Part shown: piece by piece, positions 1 to 10,465 of the stretch
How the letters are laid out: each line of letters opens with the position of its first letter
Numbering within the stretch: the stretch's first letter is position 1
The notes under the pieces: model-generated
Seen by the model: the letters and a program-made list of their open reading frames with translations, nothing else
What the model was told of the DNA's origin: nothing
The model's database searches: none
Made by a program: the position numbers and the translations under genes
Source: Scleroderma bovista
Taxonomy: Eukaryota > Basidiomycota > Agaricomycetes > Boletales > Sclerodermataceae
DNA length: 64,000 bases
Direction of reading: 5' to 3'
NCBI GenBank assembly: GCA_037178675.1
Contig: JAYMGJ010000024.1
Span: 1-64,000 of the forward strand

Positions 1-658
1 ACAACTATAGTTTTGCTCGAAGCAGAGATTTGTTGATCGACAACCTGGCCGAAAACTTCCTTGGTATTCTCTGTGCTTCCATGCAAAGCATCCCCCCCGA
101 TGTCCTTAACTATATAAAGGCGAACCTCAGGTGGAATGCGCGATTGGGATACCTGATCCTCCATATGTATGATGGACCACAGGTAGGTTGCGATTTTTCT
201 TTGTTTCATTGACTCATTGACTCCAGGTTGATTGGTTCGGCAACATGTTCATAAAAGCTTACTTGCGCTCCGCTTTGAACCCGAACTCAAGGGGCTGGTT
301 CAGTGTCGCGTCATATGTGCAGGGTGCAGACGGTAGTGGAACGTGGTGGGCGATTTCACGGCCGAACCTTCAGTTTGTGTCTTGGATGTTGGCATGGGTG
401 AGTTCTCTGCATCAACTCAGTTCAGCTTGAAAATATATACCGCAATAGTTCATAGCCAATCTTGACATAGATGTTTTGGTGTCGCACTCATACGACCAAC
501 GCCGCGTCACATCATCTAGATTGAAGGTGGTGTGTAACACCCAATGCCGTGTGAAACGTTATTTCGACACAGTATTATTGTTGAATGTCCCACATGTGAC
601 CATCCAGGAGAGGTTTGATGTTCGCAATGGTTTAGAACAGTTCTTGACATTTACATAG
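1..658 (+). CDS. Partial hypothetical gene, 3' part (5' end outside window)
   Basis: Spliced coding signal without a recognised family. The first exon is open from the window edge to 182; a GT..AG intron of 44 bp (183-226) follows; exon 2 starts at 227 in the same phase and reads to about 399, where a GTGAGT donor lies. A third open segment from about 471 ends at a TAG at 656-658, but I could not make its phase agree with exon 2 through a canonical junction, so it may be mis-joined or frameshifted. Exon 2 is rich in Trp, Phe and Asn and has no motif I can name. It could be the end of another transposon-borne gene, given what follows. Confidence 0.35.
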
Positions 659-926
659 TTGTCGCACGTGTTTGCTTTCACATTATCGTTCCCCGAACTT
701 TTTTTGGAATAATTGTAATATTAGCAATGTATTGTGCATCGTATCAGCCCATTGTGGTCACTTTAGCCATCGTAGTTTTGTGCGCCATTGCAGCCACCGT
801 TTTTGCAGGGGGCTCTATTCAAGTCCATTGGATAAGTTCTTCCCTTGACCTCTTTCAATGTGTTTTGATAGTCTCCGATTTGTTTGCAGTCATTTCTACA
901 TTATTGGCAATCAAACTATGAGAGCA

Positions 927-1440
927 CTAATAATACAAAGGTCTTGCAGTTGGGTCTTGAGATTCTTCCATGTCACTCCAGCTGCTTTCTACTTCGTGGC
1001 CATGTTCCTCCTCCGCCCGGCACACCCTGCAACTGCGATCCATACTAATTCTCCCCAGGACTTCACCATGAAGTGCAACATCAGCACAAATACACTCCAA
1101 GTGAACATTAATTTGCTTAATCTCATGCACGAGCTCCGCAAGGACATCTCTCATCGGGGGAGTACTTGTCAATATGCCTTTGGATTCGTTCGACTCCGAG
1201 GAGCGACGCGCTAACTTTGTTGGATGCAGCTCTTGCGGCGGGTCACTTTCGACCAAAGATCTCTTGGGACGAGCTGCTTGATTAATATCTTTGTGGAGTC
1301 GATGTAAGTTGAAGCATTTTATGCCATTTGCATTGGTACTCACCATGATAACTTTTTTCTACTCTTGTGACGAGCTTGGTGGTATTTCTGGATTTCCCAT
1401 CCATCTGGATTAAGCTGGACAGCAATGTCACAAGGGAAGT
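927..1440 (-). CDS. Hypothetical minus-strand gene, two or more exons
   Basis: Read on the minus strand, an open segment from about 1440 to 1346 carries a basic stretch ending at a GTGAGT donor near 1345. A second open segment, from roughly 1290 to 927, holds a Ser/Glu/Pro-rich protein with a short helical section and a CRVCRAEEE-like Cys pair. The join is plausible (the acceptor would be an unusual AAAG), but the start codon is not identified. No family is recognised. The main support is amino-acid composition and the donor site, so it may be noise. Confidence 0.28.
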
Positions 1441-1719
1441 TTTGTTCCCTTGGCAGTTTTATATTTTTATTTGAATGACCAATTTTGCCGTCATTGGATT
1501 GTCAAGCGCGCTAAAAAATGGTTGATTTTTGCCGTCGCATTTATTGATGCTAGGCGTCAAATTCTGTCATTTTTTTTTGGAGTCCCGATCCTGGATACAG
1601 GTCAAACAAGTCTTATGTGTGAAGTATAAATAAGACTGCTTTCTGAGTTTACTCTCGTCGCCTTTCAGCTGCGTATGTTGCATTTTTAGCATCTGGCCGA
1701 CCTTTCTGACCACCAGATC

Positions 1720-2811
1720 ATAGAGAGCAAAAGGAACTTGAGGTTTTCCGTGAACTTTTGAAAATGGTACCCGCTTTGGAAGCACAACTCATGCAGTCTT
1801 TGGAGGAGGAAGTAATCAACATTGCTGACCTTGTACATCGAGTTATCTCGGCAGCTGCATGCACTGACCCCAATCCCAGATTCAGAAAGGCATAAATGGG
1901 GCCCACGCTGATGACACGAAAGGGATGAAATCTGTGATTATCGATTGGATCACACCGAAAGGGCAAGCACTGAATCCTCACATTCCACGGAGTGTCAAGT
2001 CTGGCAGAGGGTTTAACCACGAATGCACTGGAGCCCTTCTCTGCCCCGCTGGGTTAAACTGGAACAATATGGAGTACGTTCGTTATTTGATTTCTTTTTG
2101 AGTGGTACAATGACACTGCAATTTCAAGGACACAAACAAAGTTGATGAATGGTCAAATCCAGGTCGCGGGTGATCAATGGCCTGTTTTTCTATACGCAAA
2201 TTATACTTACGACCCCGAGGACCCTTGGAATGGACTGCTTCGGAGCGGCCTCCTTGTGTCGGTGGGTGTCACAATTTAACACTCCTGTTGTTGCTTAATC
2301 ATCGATCCAGGCATTCAAACACATCTTTACATCTCCCAGCTCGGTGGATCAAGAACCTAAGGCCACCCGCTCAGGCAATGCACGTCTCCATGGAATGCGA
2401 AGCGTCACGAAGGCATCCATCGCATATGTTGCCACCCAGGTATGTTATAATTATTCAGTGTGGTTATTCCCTGCATTGAGTAGGAGCAGGCCCACTTTGC
2501 CTTGACCTCTGCACAGGTATTTTCTCACACAGATCTCGTCACCGACTCGGAGCAGTTCTACAACAGTATCACCGAGATTTTGGAAGATCCCGATGAGAAG
2601 GATGAAGTGGAACACCTTATGACATGGTGGAACAGGTATGCATTTATACCATTAGTTGAGTATTTTGTGCTGATGGTCTATATTCAGGCAAATATTCCCG
2701 TTATATGCAGATTCTGAGCATATGCCCTCGAAGAACAGTGCTTTTGCACGGATCAGACAGAAGCGCAGGGAAATCAAAGAGAGGGTTTCCAACTTGTCGA
2801 GAGGTGCTTAG
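1720..2811 (+). CDS. DUF6698-like basidiomycete protein, spliced, 5' end unresolved
   Basis: The exon structure can be followed base by base. After an exon ending at 1832 come introns 1833-1879, 2074-2128, 2262-2310, 2440-2489 and 2636-2687, all GT..AG and phase-compatible, and a TAG stop at 2809-2811. The joined protein has a DDTKGMK motif, an HECTGALLCPAG block, a GDQWPVFLYAN block, a KHIFTSPSS block and a basic C terminus after a WWNR motif. This is the pattern I remember for the repeated basidiomycete family of unknown function called DUF6698; a Pfam search would decide. The function is unknown. The five exons from 1880 on have no stop. The 5' exon could not be fixed: an intron may end at the CAG near 1717, and no ATG was found upstream. 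A decayed relative lies at 38.3-41.1 kb. Confidence 0.6.
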
Positions 2812-2930
2812 CTTGGGCTCTATTTACAACCATGTGCAGTACACTACATCATGGAATGACATTCCTCCAGAAATTATTATCAAAAAAAATGTTTTTAACA
2901 CATAAGAGCAACCAAAAGCAGAGTGCTACA

Positions 2931-3785
2931 TATCAATTCTCCCAGACACAGTTGATCATGCAACACACCATGGTGATCATTCTCAGGACAATAAAATACA
3001 TCATTGATGATAATCTATGGTGTAAATTGTCTTGAACAATATGCAGACAGCCCAGACACAGCTGGTCAATTCTATCAGCCCAGTACAGTTGATCATACCA
3101 AACACCATGGTGATCATTCTCAGGATAATAAAATACATCATTGATGACAATCTATGGTGTACATTGTCTTGAACAATATGCAGACAGCCCAGACACAGCT
3201 GGTCAATTCTATCAGCCCAGTACAGTTGATCATACCAAACACCATAGTGATCATTCTCAGGATAATAAAATACATCATTGATGACAATCTATGGTGTACA
3301 TTGTCTTGAACAATATGCAGACAGCCCAGACACAGCTGGTCAATTCTATCAGCCCAGTACAGTTGATCATACCAAACACCATGGTGATCATTCTCAGGAT
3401 AATAAAATACATCATTGATGACAATCTATGGTGTACATTGTCTTGAACAATATGCAGACAGCCCAGACACAGCTGGTCAATTCTATCAGCCCAGTACAGT
3501 TGATCATACCAAACACCATGGTGATCATTCTCAGGATAATAAAATACATCATTGATGACAATCTATGGTGTACATTGTCTTGAACAATATGCAGACAGCC
3601 CAGACACAGCTGGCCAACTCCATCAACCTAACACAGTTGATCATACAACACATCATGGTGATCATTCTCAGAACAATAACATACATCATTGATGACAATC
3701 CATGGTGTGCATTGTCTTGAACAATATGCAGACAGCCCAGACACAGCTGGTCAACTTTATCAGCCCAGTACAGTTGTTCAAACCC
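2931..3785. repeat. 137-bp tandem repeat array, about six copies
   Basis: The motif CAGACAGCCCAGACACAG recurs at 3044, 3181, 3318, 3455, 3592 and 3729, exactly 137 bp apart each time. A diverged copy precedes it from about 2931 and the last copy is partial. The second to fourth full units are nearly identical; the 3592-3728 unit is more diverged. Each unit contains an ACACCATGGTGAT core with a perfect CACCATGGTG palindrome, and several GATCAT sites. There is no coding potential. The array runs directly into the dispersed repeat that borders the KDZ remnant. Confidence 0.95.
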
Positions 3786-4105
3786 TTCAGCCCCATCATC
3801 AGTGACAATTGATGATATGTATGGTCATCAAAGCAATTGAGGTAATAATGAAAATAGATATATAATTCACCTGAAAATATAAGAAATTACAACTAGACAT
3901 CTTGAAGGAGCCATTCTGTCACTAAAGACAGATATGAATAACAGGTGTACCATTATGTTATGCCTCATCTTCTTGATCAACCATAGCAGTGGATATATAC
4001 ATTTATCAATGGACATATCATATTGATGCACATGATCTCCATTATTGAAGTGACAATGAAAGGTAAAGTTATATAAAGCCATCTCAAATTCTCATCGATT
4101 TCCTG
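3786..4105 (+). repeat. Dispersed non-coding repeat R1, copy 1
   Basis: This AT-rich stretch without genes aligns by eye with 37265-37595 in the same orientation. Both contain a GGTCATCAAAGCAAT-like start, an AACTA.GCATCTTGAAG-like middle, a TATATAAAG segment and the same end, TTTCCTGATGG. Here the repeat stops exactly where KDZ-like coding begins; in the other copy it stops at the start of a 30-bp satellite. It could be one end of a non-autonomous element or part of the untranslated region of a larger transposon. Confidence 0.6.
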
Positions 4106-5640
4106 ATGGCCAGATTTGGCTGATTGACCGCCATGCTGCCACTGTGGCAAATGACATGGTTACCAAACTTGGTGACTGGATCAGACGCTGGCTCAAAAAG
4201 GGTATCCAGGAACAAAGTTCTATTGCACAGGAGGCTCTTGACCAGTGTGAACATGATGTTCCAGAACTCTGGAAGCAGTGGTCAGATCAACAATCTGCCC
4301 AGCTATCCATCTGAGCACGTAAGTATGACATCAATTTACAACAAAGTTTTTAACTCTACTACAGATGCGCCTGCCTGCTTGAAGAAGGAGCTTGATACTG
4401 TTCTTGCTCTTCAGGCCGAACTTGACGGTTCTGAGAGAACGTTACAAGGAGCTTGGTCCATTATTGAGAAGGCTCAAGTTTCTCAAGAGACTTGTGATGC
4501 TCTTGCAAGCCTCAAGCGCAGTCACGAGAGGCTTATAAGCAAGCTTGATGTTCTTTATGCCTCACTAAATATCCATGACAGGTTTCCAGAGTTAGATGGA
4601 GTAAATGTCGGGTTTGTACAGATTCTTCTCCTTGCACATGATCTGAAGATCAATATCCATAAATGGGTGATTGGGAGCTTTTTTGAGTGGGACAAGCTTG
4701 ATCACGCTGTCGGCAGTAAAGAGAAGGCATTAGGTAAATCCTTTTAGAGTTTTATGAACTGATCCTCTTGATGGTGTGGTCCAGGTACAAAACTCCACCA
4801 GCAGACACACAAGGCCATTGCAAAATGCCAGCCAGCGCTGATGTCTGCCATTTGCAAATTCAATGATTATTGTTTGTGCCTTGAGGAACTGTATGATCCA
4901 TCATACACCATACCATTACCAACACCACTCCTGACCAGACTCTTTTCAAAGACATTTGGATCACATGTTCTCATGGAGAAATTCCATTATGACTCAAGGA
5001 TTGCAAAGTTAGATTGGGGATCCGGGCCCTTCTTAAGCTAGATCGTTGCCATGAAGAGCAATGCAGACTCAGGATGGAAGCTGATAACTTATGCTGGTGG
5101 TATGGGCGTGAACTTTGTGCAGTTGAGTTTGCATTGCGGCAGCCACAATGTAAGTGCTGTTCTGCTGTTGCTTTCATTTGTGACATGAACTTCTAGATGC
5201 CATATATTACCTCATTTTGAAACAGCAACATGAGAAGATATCTGCATTACAAGAACAGTGGCCAAACCCCCTTGTCTCTGCTGCCCACTATGCCAGTGAG
5301 GCCCACTCTGCATCCGAGCTCGTAGCAACCTTCTTCAAGTCCTCCGATGGACATTTGCTGCAGTGGTTGAGCCCTGTCATTTGTGAACTGCATTCCGATG
5401 ACCATGCCTCAGAGGGCGAAGGTCCAGACACAATAATGGATGTCGAACACGAAGACCCAGGCCAGATAGCATTGACAGACCATTTTCTCGACAACACAAA
5501 TAATGATATGGAAGGTTCTGTCAACAAGGACGAAGATGAGAAGGAGTCCATGAGAATCTATTCAGACTGGCAGATTCCATCGGTGAGGGTCCATGACATT
5601 CGCTTAGACACTTCTAACCATACCTCCCTAGCCCCTTTGG
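4106..5640 (+). pseudogene. KDZ-type transposase remnant (C-terminal part)
   Basis: KDZ transposases (Kyakuja-Dileera-Zisupton) are DNA transposases expanded in mushrooms. Here only the C-terminal helical region is seen. It reads IDRHAATVANDM...GDWIRRWLKKG, then an LHQQTHKAIAKCQPALMSAI segment, then a LYDPSYTIPLPTPL segment. A final block contains a LKLDRCHEEQ helix and an EADNLCWW.GRELCAVE motif, which resemble the end of fungal KDZ proteins. An intron fits about 4319-4369. Decay is clear: TGA at 4312-4314 (CGA expected), a frameshift or deletion near 4950-5035, and no N-terminal cysteine cluster or catalytic domain. The segment at 5217-5640 adds an acidic linker. The Ulp1-like protease remnant follows directly, so the two were probably one element. 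Confidence 0.65.
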
Positions 5641-6455
5641 GTTGACTCTGACATTAATATCGTCACCACTGACACATTCTATTCACATGCTGTTAGGACC
5701 CAGCGTGTTCACCCTCCTTGCAATGGATTTCCCTGGCAAACATTTGAGCCAGATGATATTGGCATCTTTTCTATGGCAGACGCATGCCTGAATGATATGT
5801 GTATCAATGGTTGCGGAGCTCTACTCTACTCTGCTTTCCTTTCTGCTAATGCCTGGCAATGTGCTGTCCTTTCAACCCATGACTTAACACGTGTTCGCTA
5901 CAATGCTCCTGATGATGATTTATGGCGCAATACCTCATGGACTCAATACTGGGAGAAGGACATATGGATTCTCCCTATCCATTGACCATTGTGCATTGGC
6001 CATTGGGTGGCATGCACCATTGACCTTTCTTACAAGTGTTTGTTCCTCTTTGACAGCCTTGCTGAACGTAAATCTTGGAAGAGGGACATCCAGGTAGTAT
6101 AGATCTTTTTTTGGCTGTGAAGTTGCTGAAGTATACTTAGGACATTGAAAAACTTGTCAGCTGCTTGTCATGCATCGCCTCAGAGAGGGTTATGGCTCAT
6201 ACAAGAGACCTGGATGCATGGATTGCTCAGCCGGTTCTTGTAAGTCACCACACCCCATGTTGATTGTCTTAGCACTGATATATAAAGACTGAGCGCATTC
6301 AAAGTAATGATTATGATTGTGGTCTTTGGGTTCTAGTGCAGATGGCCACTGTTCTAAGAGGGTTCGACGTCAGTGGCTTGCATGAAAGTGACATGCCTAC
6401 ATTTTGCTATTATTTACAAGTTCTGATAGCCGGTATTCCCATACCCAGCCGCTAG
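5641..6455 (+). pseudogene. Ulp1/C48-type cysteine protease remnant
   Basis: The three catalytic motifs of Ulp1-like SUMO proteases appear in order. First comes a histidine in GHWVACTIDL, then an aspartate in LFLFDSL, and, after an intron near 6092-6120, QSNDYDCGLWV with the Gln, Asp-Cys-Gly arrangement of the active cysteine. The upstream part holds LNDMCINGCGALLY, which resembles the start of such domains. A TGA at 5983-5985 breaks the frame just before the histidine; CGA would restore an arginine. The stop is TAG at 6453-6455. C48 proteases are carried by several DNA transposon groups, and its position directly after the KDZ remnant suggests a transposon-encoded deSUMOylase-like accessory protein. 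Confidence 0.7.
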
Positions 6456-8859
6456 TTAGGTACAATAAGGATTCTCCCCATTTTCGAGCGCCTTTACTTC
6501 CCCAATGTCTGTGAATATCTCTTGAGCCTGCCAATGCAACCAGCAATCTGCCATCACCCCATTTCTGTTAGTGTCCTCCACCTCTGTGATGCATGATGCT
6601 ACCATGGACCACCTCTGGATGCGCTGTGAGCCTAAGTGAGGGAAGAGGTCAGAACAACCAACAACCAACACCAAATGACAGCAATATGCGAGTGGTGGTC
6701 TTTCTTTGCATTTCTGGTATTTAATCTCCTCAGGGGGATGTACTGCGACTTTGGATGGTATTGACTCCTCTTCAGCCTACCACAGTGGTTAGGAAGAGTC
6801 CTGGGATAGAAGAGCAATGATAGATTGATGATAGGGGTGTAATAGCAGTGATGAGCAGAGGGGAAGCAAGGGGACAGGGTTCCTGCTTCAGAAATGCAAT
6901 GAACAGTGATGGGATGGAGTGGACAGAGATGCTAGACTGTACTTGAGCCTAGAGAAATGATCAGATACAAGATATATCTGATAAACAGCAATATAGGAGC
7001 TTTAGGCCAGCACTGAGTGACCTACAAGTCCAAAGACAGAGATAGAGCTTATAGACAGTGAGGGAGAGTGAATGTGGTTGCTTTTTTGAGGGGGAAGCAG
7101 ACACTTCCTTGCAGCCTTTGGCTGTTGGTTTATATACAGGAGGGGCTGTGGCCCTGTAAGCACAGATGACTAAGTGCTTGGTAAGAAATTGGTAAGAAAT
7201 TGGTAAGCGATTGATAAGCAGTGTAATCAGGCTGAGTCATCAATGGGGAGAGCCTGAACAAGCTGCTGAGCCAAGGGAAAGAGCAAAAACATAGGTAAAA
7301 AGGGGTGCATAATCAAGAATATGGAAAAATCATTGCATGGGGCCCAAAAGAGAGGGGGGGAAAGCATGGGATGAGTAGATCGAAGCTAAATGAGCATATG
7401 CGATGACATAATGCATATGAATCATAGGGGCATGAGTCATGAATTGATAAGCAGCATGATAAGCATGATTTGAAGGATGATTGGTAAGTGATTGGTAAGG
7501 GGAGTAATGGGGATTAGTAATGCCAAGAGGGGATGAATAATGCGCAGTGGAGTGAGTCAGAGTGAGCCAGAGTGACTCTGTGTGACTCAGACAGAAGGGA
7601 AGCACAACCTGTGATTGATTGAACTTTAGATCTGAAGATGAGCTTCTGAAGCAGTGCCACTGATGGGAGTGGCTGGGGGATAATAAAAGAATTGATCCGA
7701 CCAGAAGAGCAGTGTCAGGGGGCCTGGAATGACAAGTAGAGTCACAGCTGGTCACAGAGTGTCACAAATCCCTTGGATTGAGCTTCTGTAGAGCAAAAAT
7801 GCGAAATTTGGTGCTCCCGAAGTGCAGTCTTCCCTTGAGCAGTAAGGGGAAGGTTCTGTACTCTATTAGGGCTCCTAAGAAGGGTTCTAGAGCACTGTTT
7901 CATTTATGTTTGTTGTGGGATAGCAGGGAAGTGAAATGTGAATAGCAGATTTGATGTGTCCAGGGAAGCGAGATGAATGATAGAGGGAGATGGATGTGAC
8001 AGGACTCTGGGATGAAAGGACCATATGCAGAGGACTTAGGAGACACAGAGACAACCAGGTATGAATTTTCAAGTCTAACGATAGACTTGAGACGACCAAA
8101 GTACATGCGCAACGCAGGACTGACAAGGAGAAAGTGCTGACCGAGAACGAGAGGGACTGAGGGAGCAGGCTGGGAAGATATGTACCAGACAGTACACAGG
8201 AGCTCAGGGAGAGGCTGTACCAAGAGCAAGACATAGTTGAGGTCTGCTGCAATAGTGGAGAAACGTTCCAGAGAAAATGTGGACTCCATAGTGAGTGATG
8301 AAGTGGGTGTCTGGATTGTGGGTGGAATATCTCCATGGGAAATAAACAGATTTATGTCGGAACTTGACAGGCAGATAGACCACGGTCTAGGCTCCATGAT
8401 GGTATAGTCACATGATTGATAGCTTCAAAAACAGCAGAACTATTCAAAATATTGGAATGCCAGCCACTGGGCACCTAAATTTGACATTTGGGCGCTAAAA
8501 ATGATTCTTCCTTTTCTCCTTCGTTTCTCTATCATTTCTTCTGCTTCTTTGGTTGTTCTGGTATGGGAGTTGGACTGCAGTAGGTTGCATTCCTCTCTCA
8601 TACTGAAATGATCATCAATCCTTGGATTCTTCTGCTTCTTGGTGGTTCTTGTGCGAGGGATGACTGCCAGACAATGGCATTCATCTCTTGCTCCAGGATA
8701 GTCATTCTTGTGTGATAGATGGCTATGATGAGCTTGTATTCATTCCTTGCATAAGGATAGTCTTGACTTTGCATGATATGGATAGTGAGGGCTGTCTGTA
8801 TCCCTCAAGTCGGGACAATCTTTCAACAGATCTTGGGTGCGTTCTTCACATTAATTTCA
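6456..8859. other. Gene-poor region, possible decayed LTR
   Basis: I see no convincing gene here. From about 6830 to 8400 the plus strand is very purine-rich and holds short repeats of ATTGGTAAG around 7180-7215 and again near 7480-7500. A TATATAAA box on the minus strand near 7130 and the lack of genes would suit an old minus-oriented LTR, but no matching copy or target duplication was found. Minus-strand reading frames at 7887-8397 are Ser/Leu/Pro-rich products of this composition and are not called. From 8480 to 8770 there are two loosely repeated segments around TTCTTCTGCTTCTTGG. Confidence 0.3.
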
Positions 8860-9536
8860 TCAGCTAACTTTCTCCATGTCCACAGTACCAAACATGTTTG
8901 GTGTGTGACAGCGCACAGCAAGACCTTCAACTATCTCATCTATGAGCTCCTGAACCTTTCCTTTTGCAAAGCACAGCACCCGGTCATCCTTGATCGCTTT
9001 CGCCAGCCTCCAGCACTGACCTAACAGAACATCTACTAGATTCTTACTGTATAGTACCTCTTGTGTCGTCATAAAGGGTTCGGGATAGTCATATGGAGGC
9101 TCCTGTTCCCAGAGACAAAGATCTGATTCATCCAAAAGATCTGCACTATGTGATGCTTCACGAAAGAGGTCGGATGTAGGCAATGGCATTGCAGCGAGTG
9201 ATGTGAGGGACAAGGGCAGAGAAGGAACACCTGCGGAGAATTGGAGTTGGTCTGATGGTAGGGAAGTCTTGCTTGCATGATGTCAGCTGTGTTTCTTCCG
9301 ATATGCCCTAGAGTTCTGGCATTGTTGCTTCTCTCTACCCCTAGGACACGTGTGAGCAATGACAATGACACCAATAGTATACCATACCAAGGAGATTTTG
9401 CATATTGAGCTTTCCGTGCATGCTCTGCAGCCTGCCTTTCAGCTAGATTAAGGTATTGGGCTCTGCGGCCCATGAGATGTCGAGATGTGCAAGTTCCAGC
9501 CAGGTGATTGTGTCCAGCGAGTGAGTCGTGTTTCAT
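8860..9536 (-). pseudogene. Small basic-region hypothetical protein, one nonsense mutation
   Basis: Exon 1 (about 9536-9388) encodes a basic helix, GRRAQYLNLAERQAAEHARK, resembling small coiled-coil proteins often found beside fungal transposons. A 47-bp GT..AG intron (9387-9341) joins it to a second exon that continues the basic pattern and then reads an acidic helical region to a stop near 8860. The joined frame has one TGA, at 9285-9283, where CGA would give arginine. The start may be the ATG at 9536 or the later one before GRRAQ. The function is unknown. It lies between the KDZ/Ulp1 remnant and the MULE gene, facing away from the latter. Confidence 0.45.
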
Positions 9537-10465
9537 TCACTCTGGTCCAAACCAGAGCAATATGATCCACTAGTTACAATATACTCATTGATTGACTGTG
9601 CTGCCAGCTCTGTACAGATCCGAGGTTTGTTATGCTTCTTTTTGCAGCCAGTCGATCTGGGGAGCTTATATGACCATCCCACAATACTCTGATCCCAAGA
9701 AGATGGAGATCATTGAGTACCAGACATGTTTTAAATCCAGTATGACGACTATCTGCTACTTGATTGGCTGATGCGATCCAACTCCTGGTGTGACATGCCT
9801 TATATTAGTTGGTGCATGCAAGCAACATTGTGCACTACTCCCATCCCCACCAACTCCACTGTTGGCCGAAAGACAAACAGGTTAGAGCTCACTCGCAAAT
9901 GCAGTCCTCCTCCAACTTCATCTTGCACAGATACCCTGTGGCAAGCATGCCCACACAGTGCTTGGAGACCCTCGCTCAACCCTCCCAGTTCTTATCCTCG
10001 GCGCTTCCTCCCACACGGTCAAAAATGTTGCTTATCCTACTTTCATTTTGTGTCCCAAGAAACATTCATCAATCAGTGCTCGTATATGCTAACAACCATC
10101 AAGTATCATCATCGTCAGTCATTGTATAGTTTATTTCTAACTTGTTTTATCAGCGTGAATCCAAATCGATGGATGAACTGTCCTTCTTCATCGAATGTTG
10201 TTCTCATACTAGCTCTGAGGGCTCATGATTGGTCTGTCTTTTCCTTTTTGTGTCATCTTTATGCTAACAACCATTCTTTTATCACTATGAAACTCAATCG
10301 ATCGTATAAGCCGATCTTCTTTGTGAAATAGTGTCCTCATATTTATTCTGTGCTGTGCCCTTGAAATTCGGTTTGTCTTTTATCCCACTTTATGCACCCG
10401 TGCATCCTGTTGTCGGTACGCCTGGTTTTGTTTAGTATGAATTAGCAATACTGACATATTTACAG
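9537..10465. other. Region without a resolved gene, upstream of MULE gene
   Basis: Patches of open frame on the plus strand (9771-10331) shift between frames and show no clear start, stop or motif. Two loose copies of an ATGCTAACAACCAT-containing segment lie near 10087 and 10261. Nothing further is supported, and I found no terminal inverted repeat for the MULE. Confidence 0.3.

Noticed and set aside
2931..3785. CRISPR-like regular spacing
   Set aside because: The whole 137-bp unit is repeated; there are no unique spacers, and the genome is fungal.
7887..8397. Minus-strand frames of 149 and 165 codons
   Set aside because: Two overlapping frames of similar Ser/Leu/Pro composition in a purine-rich strand; neither shows a domain.
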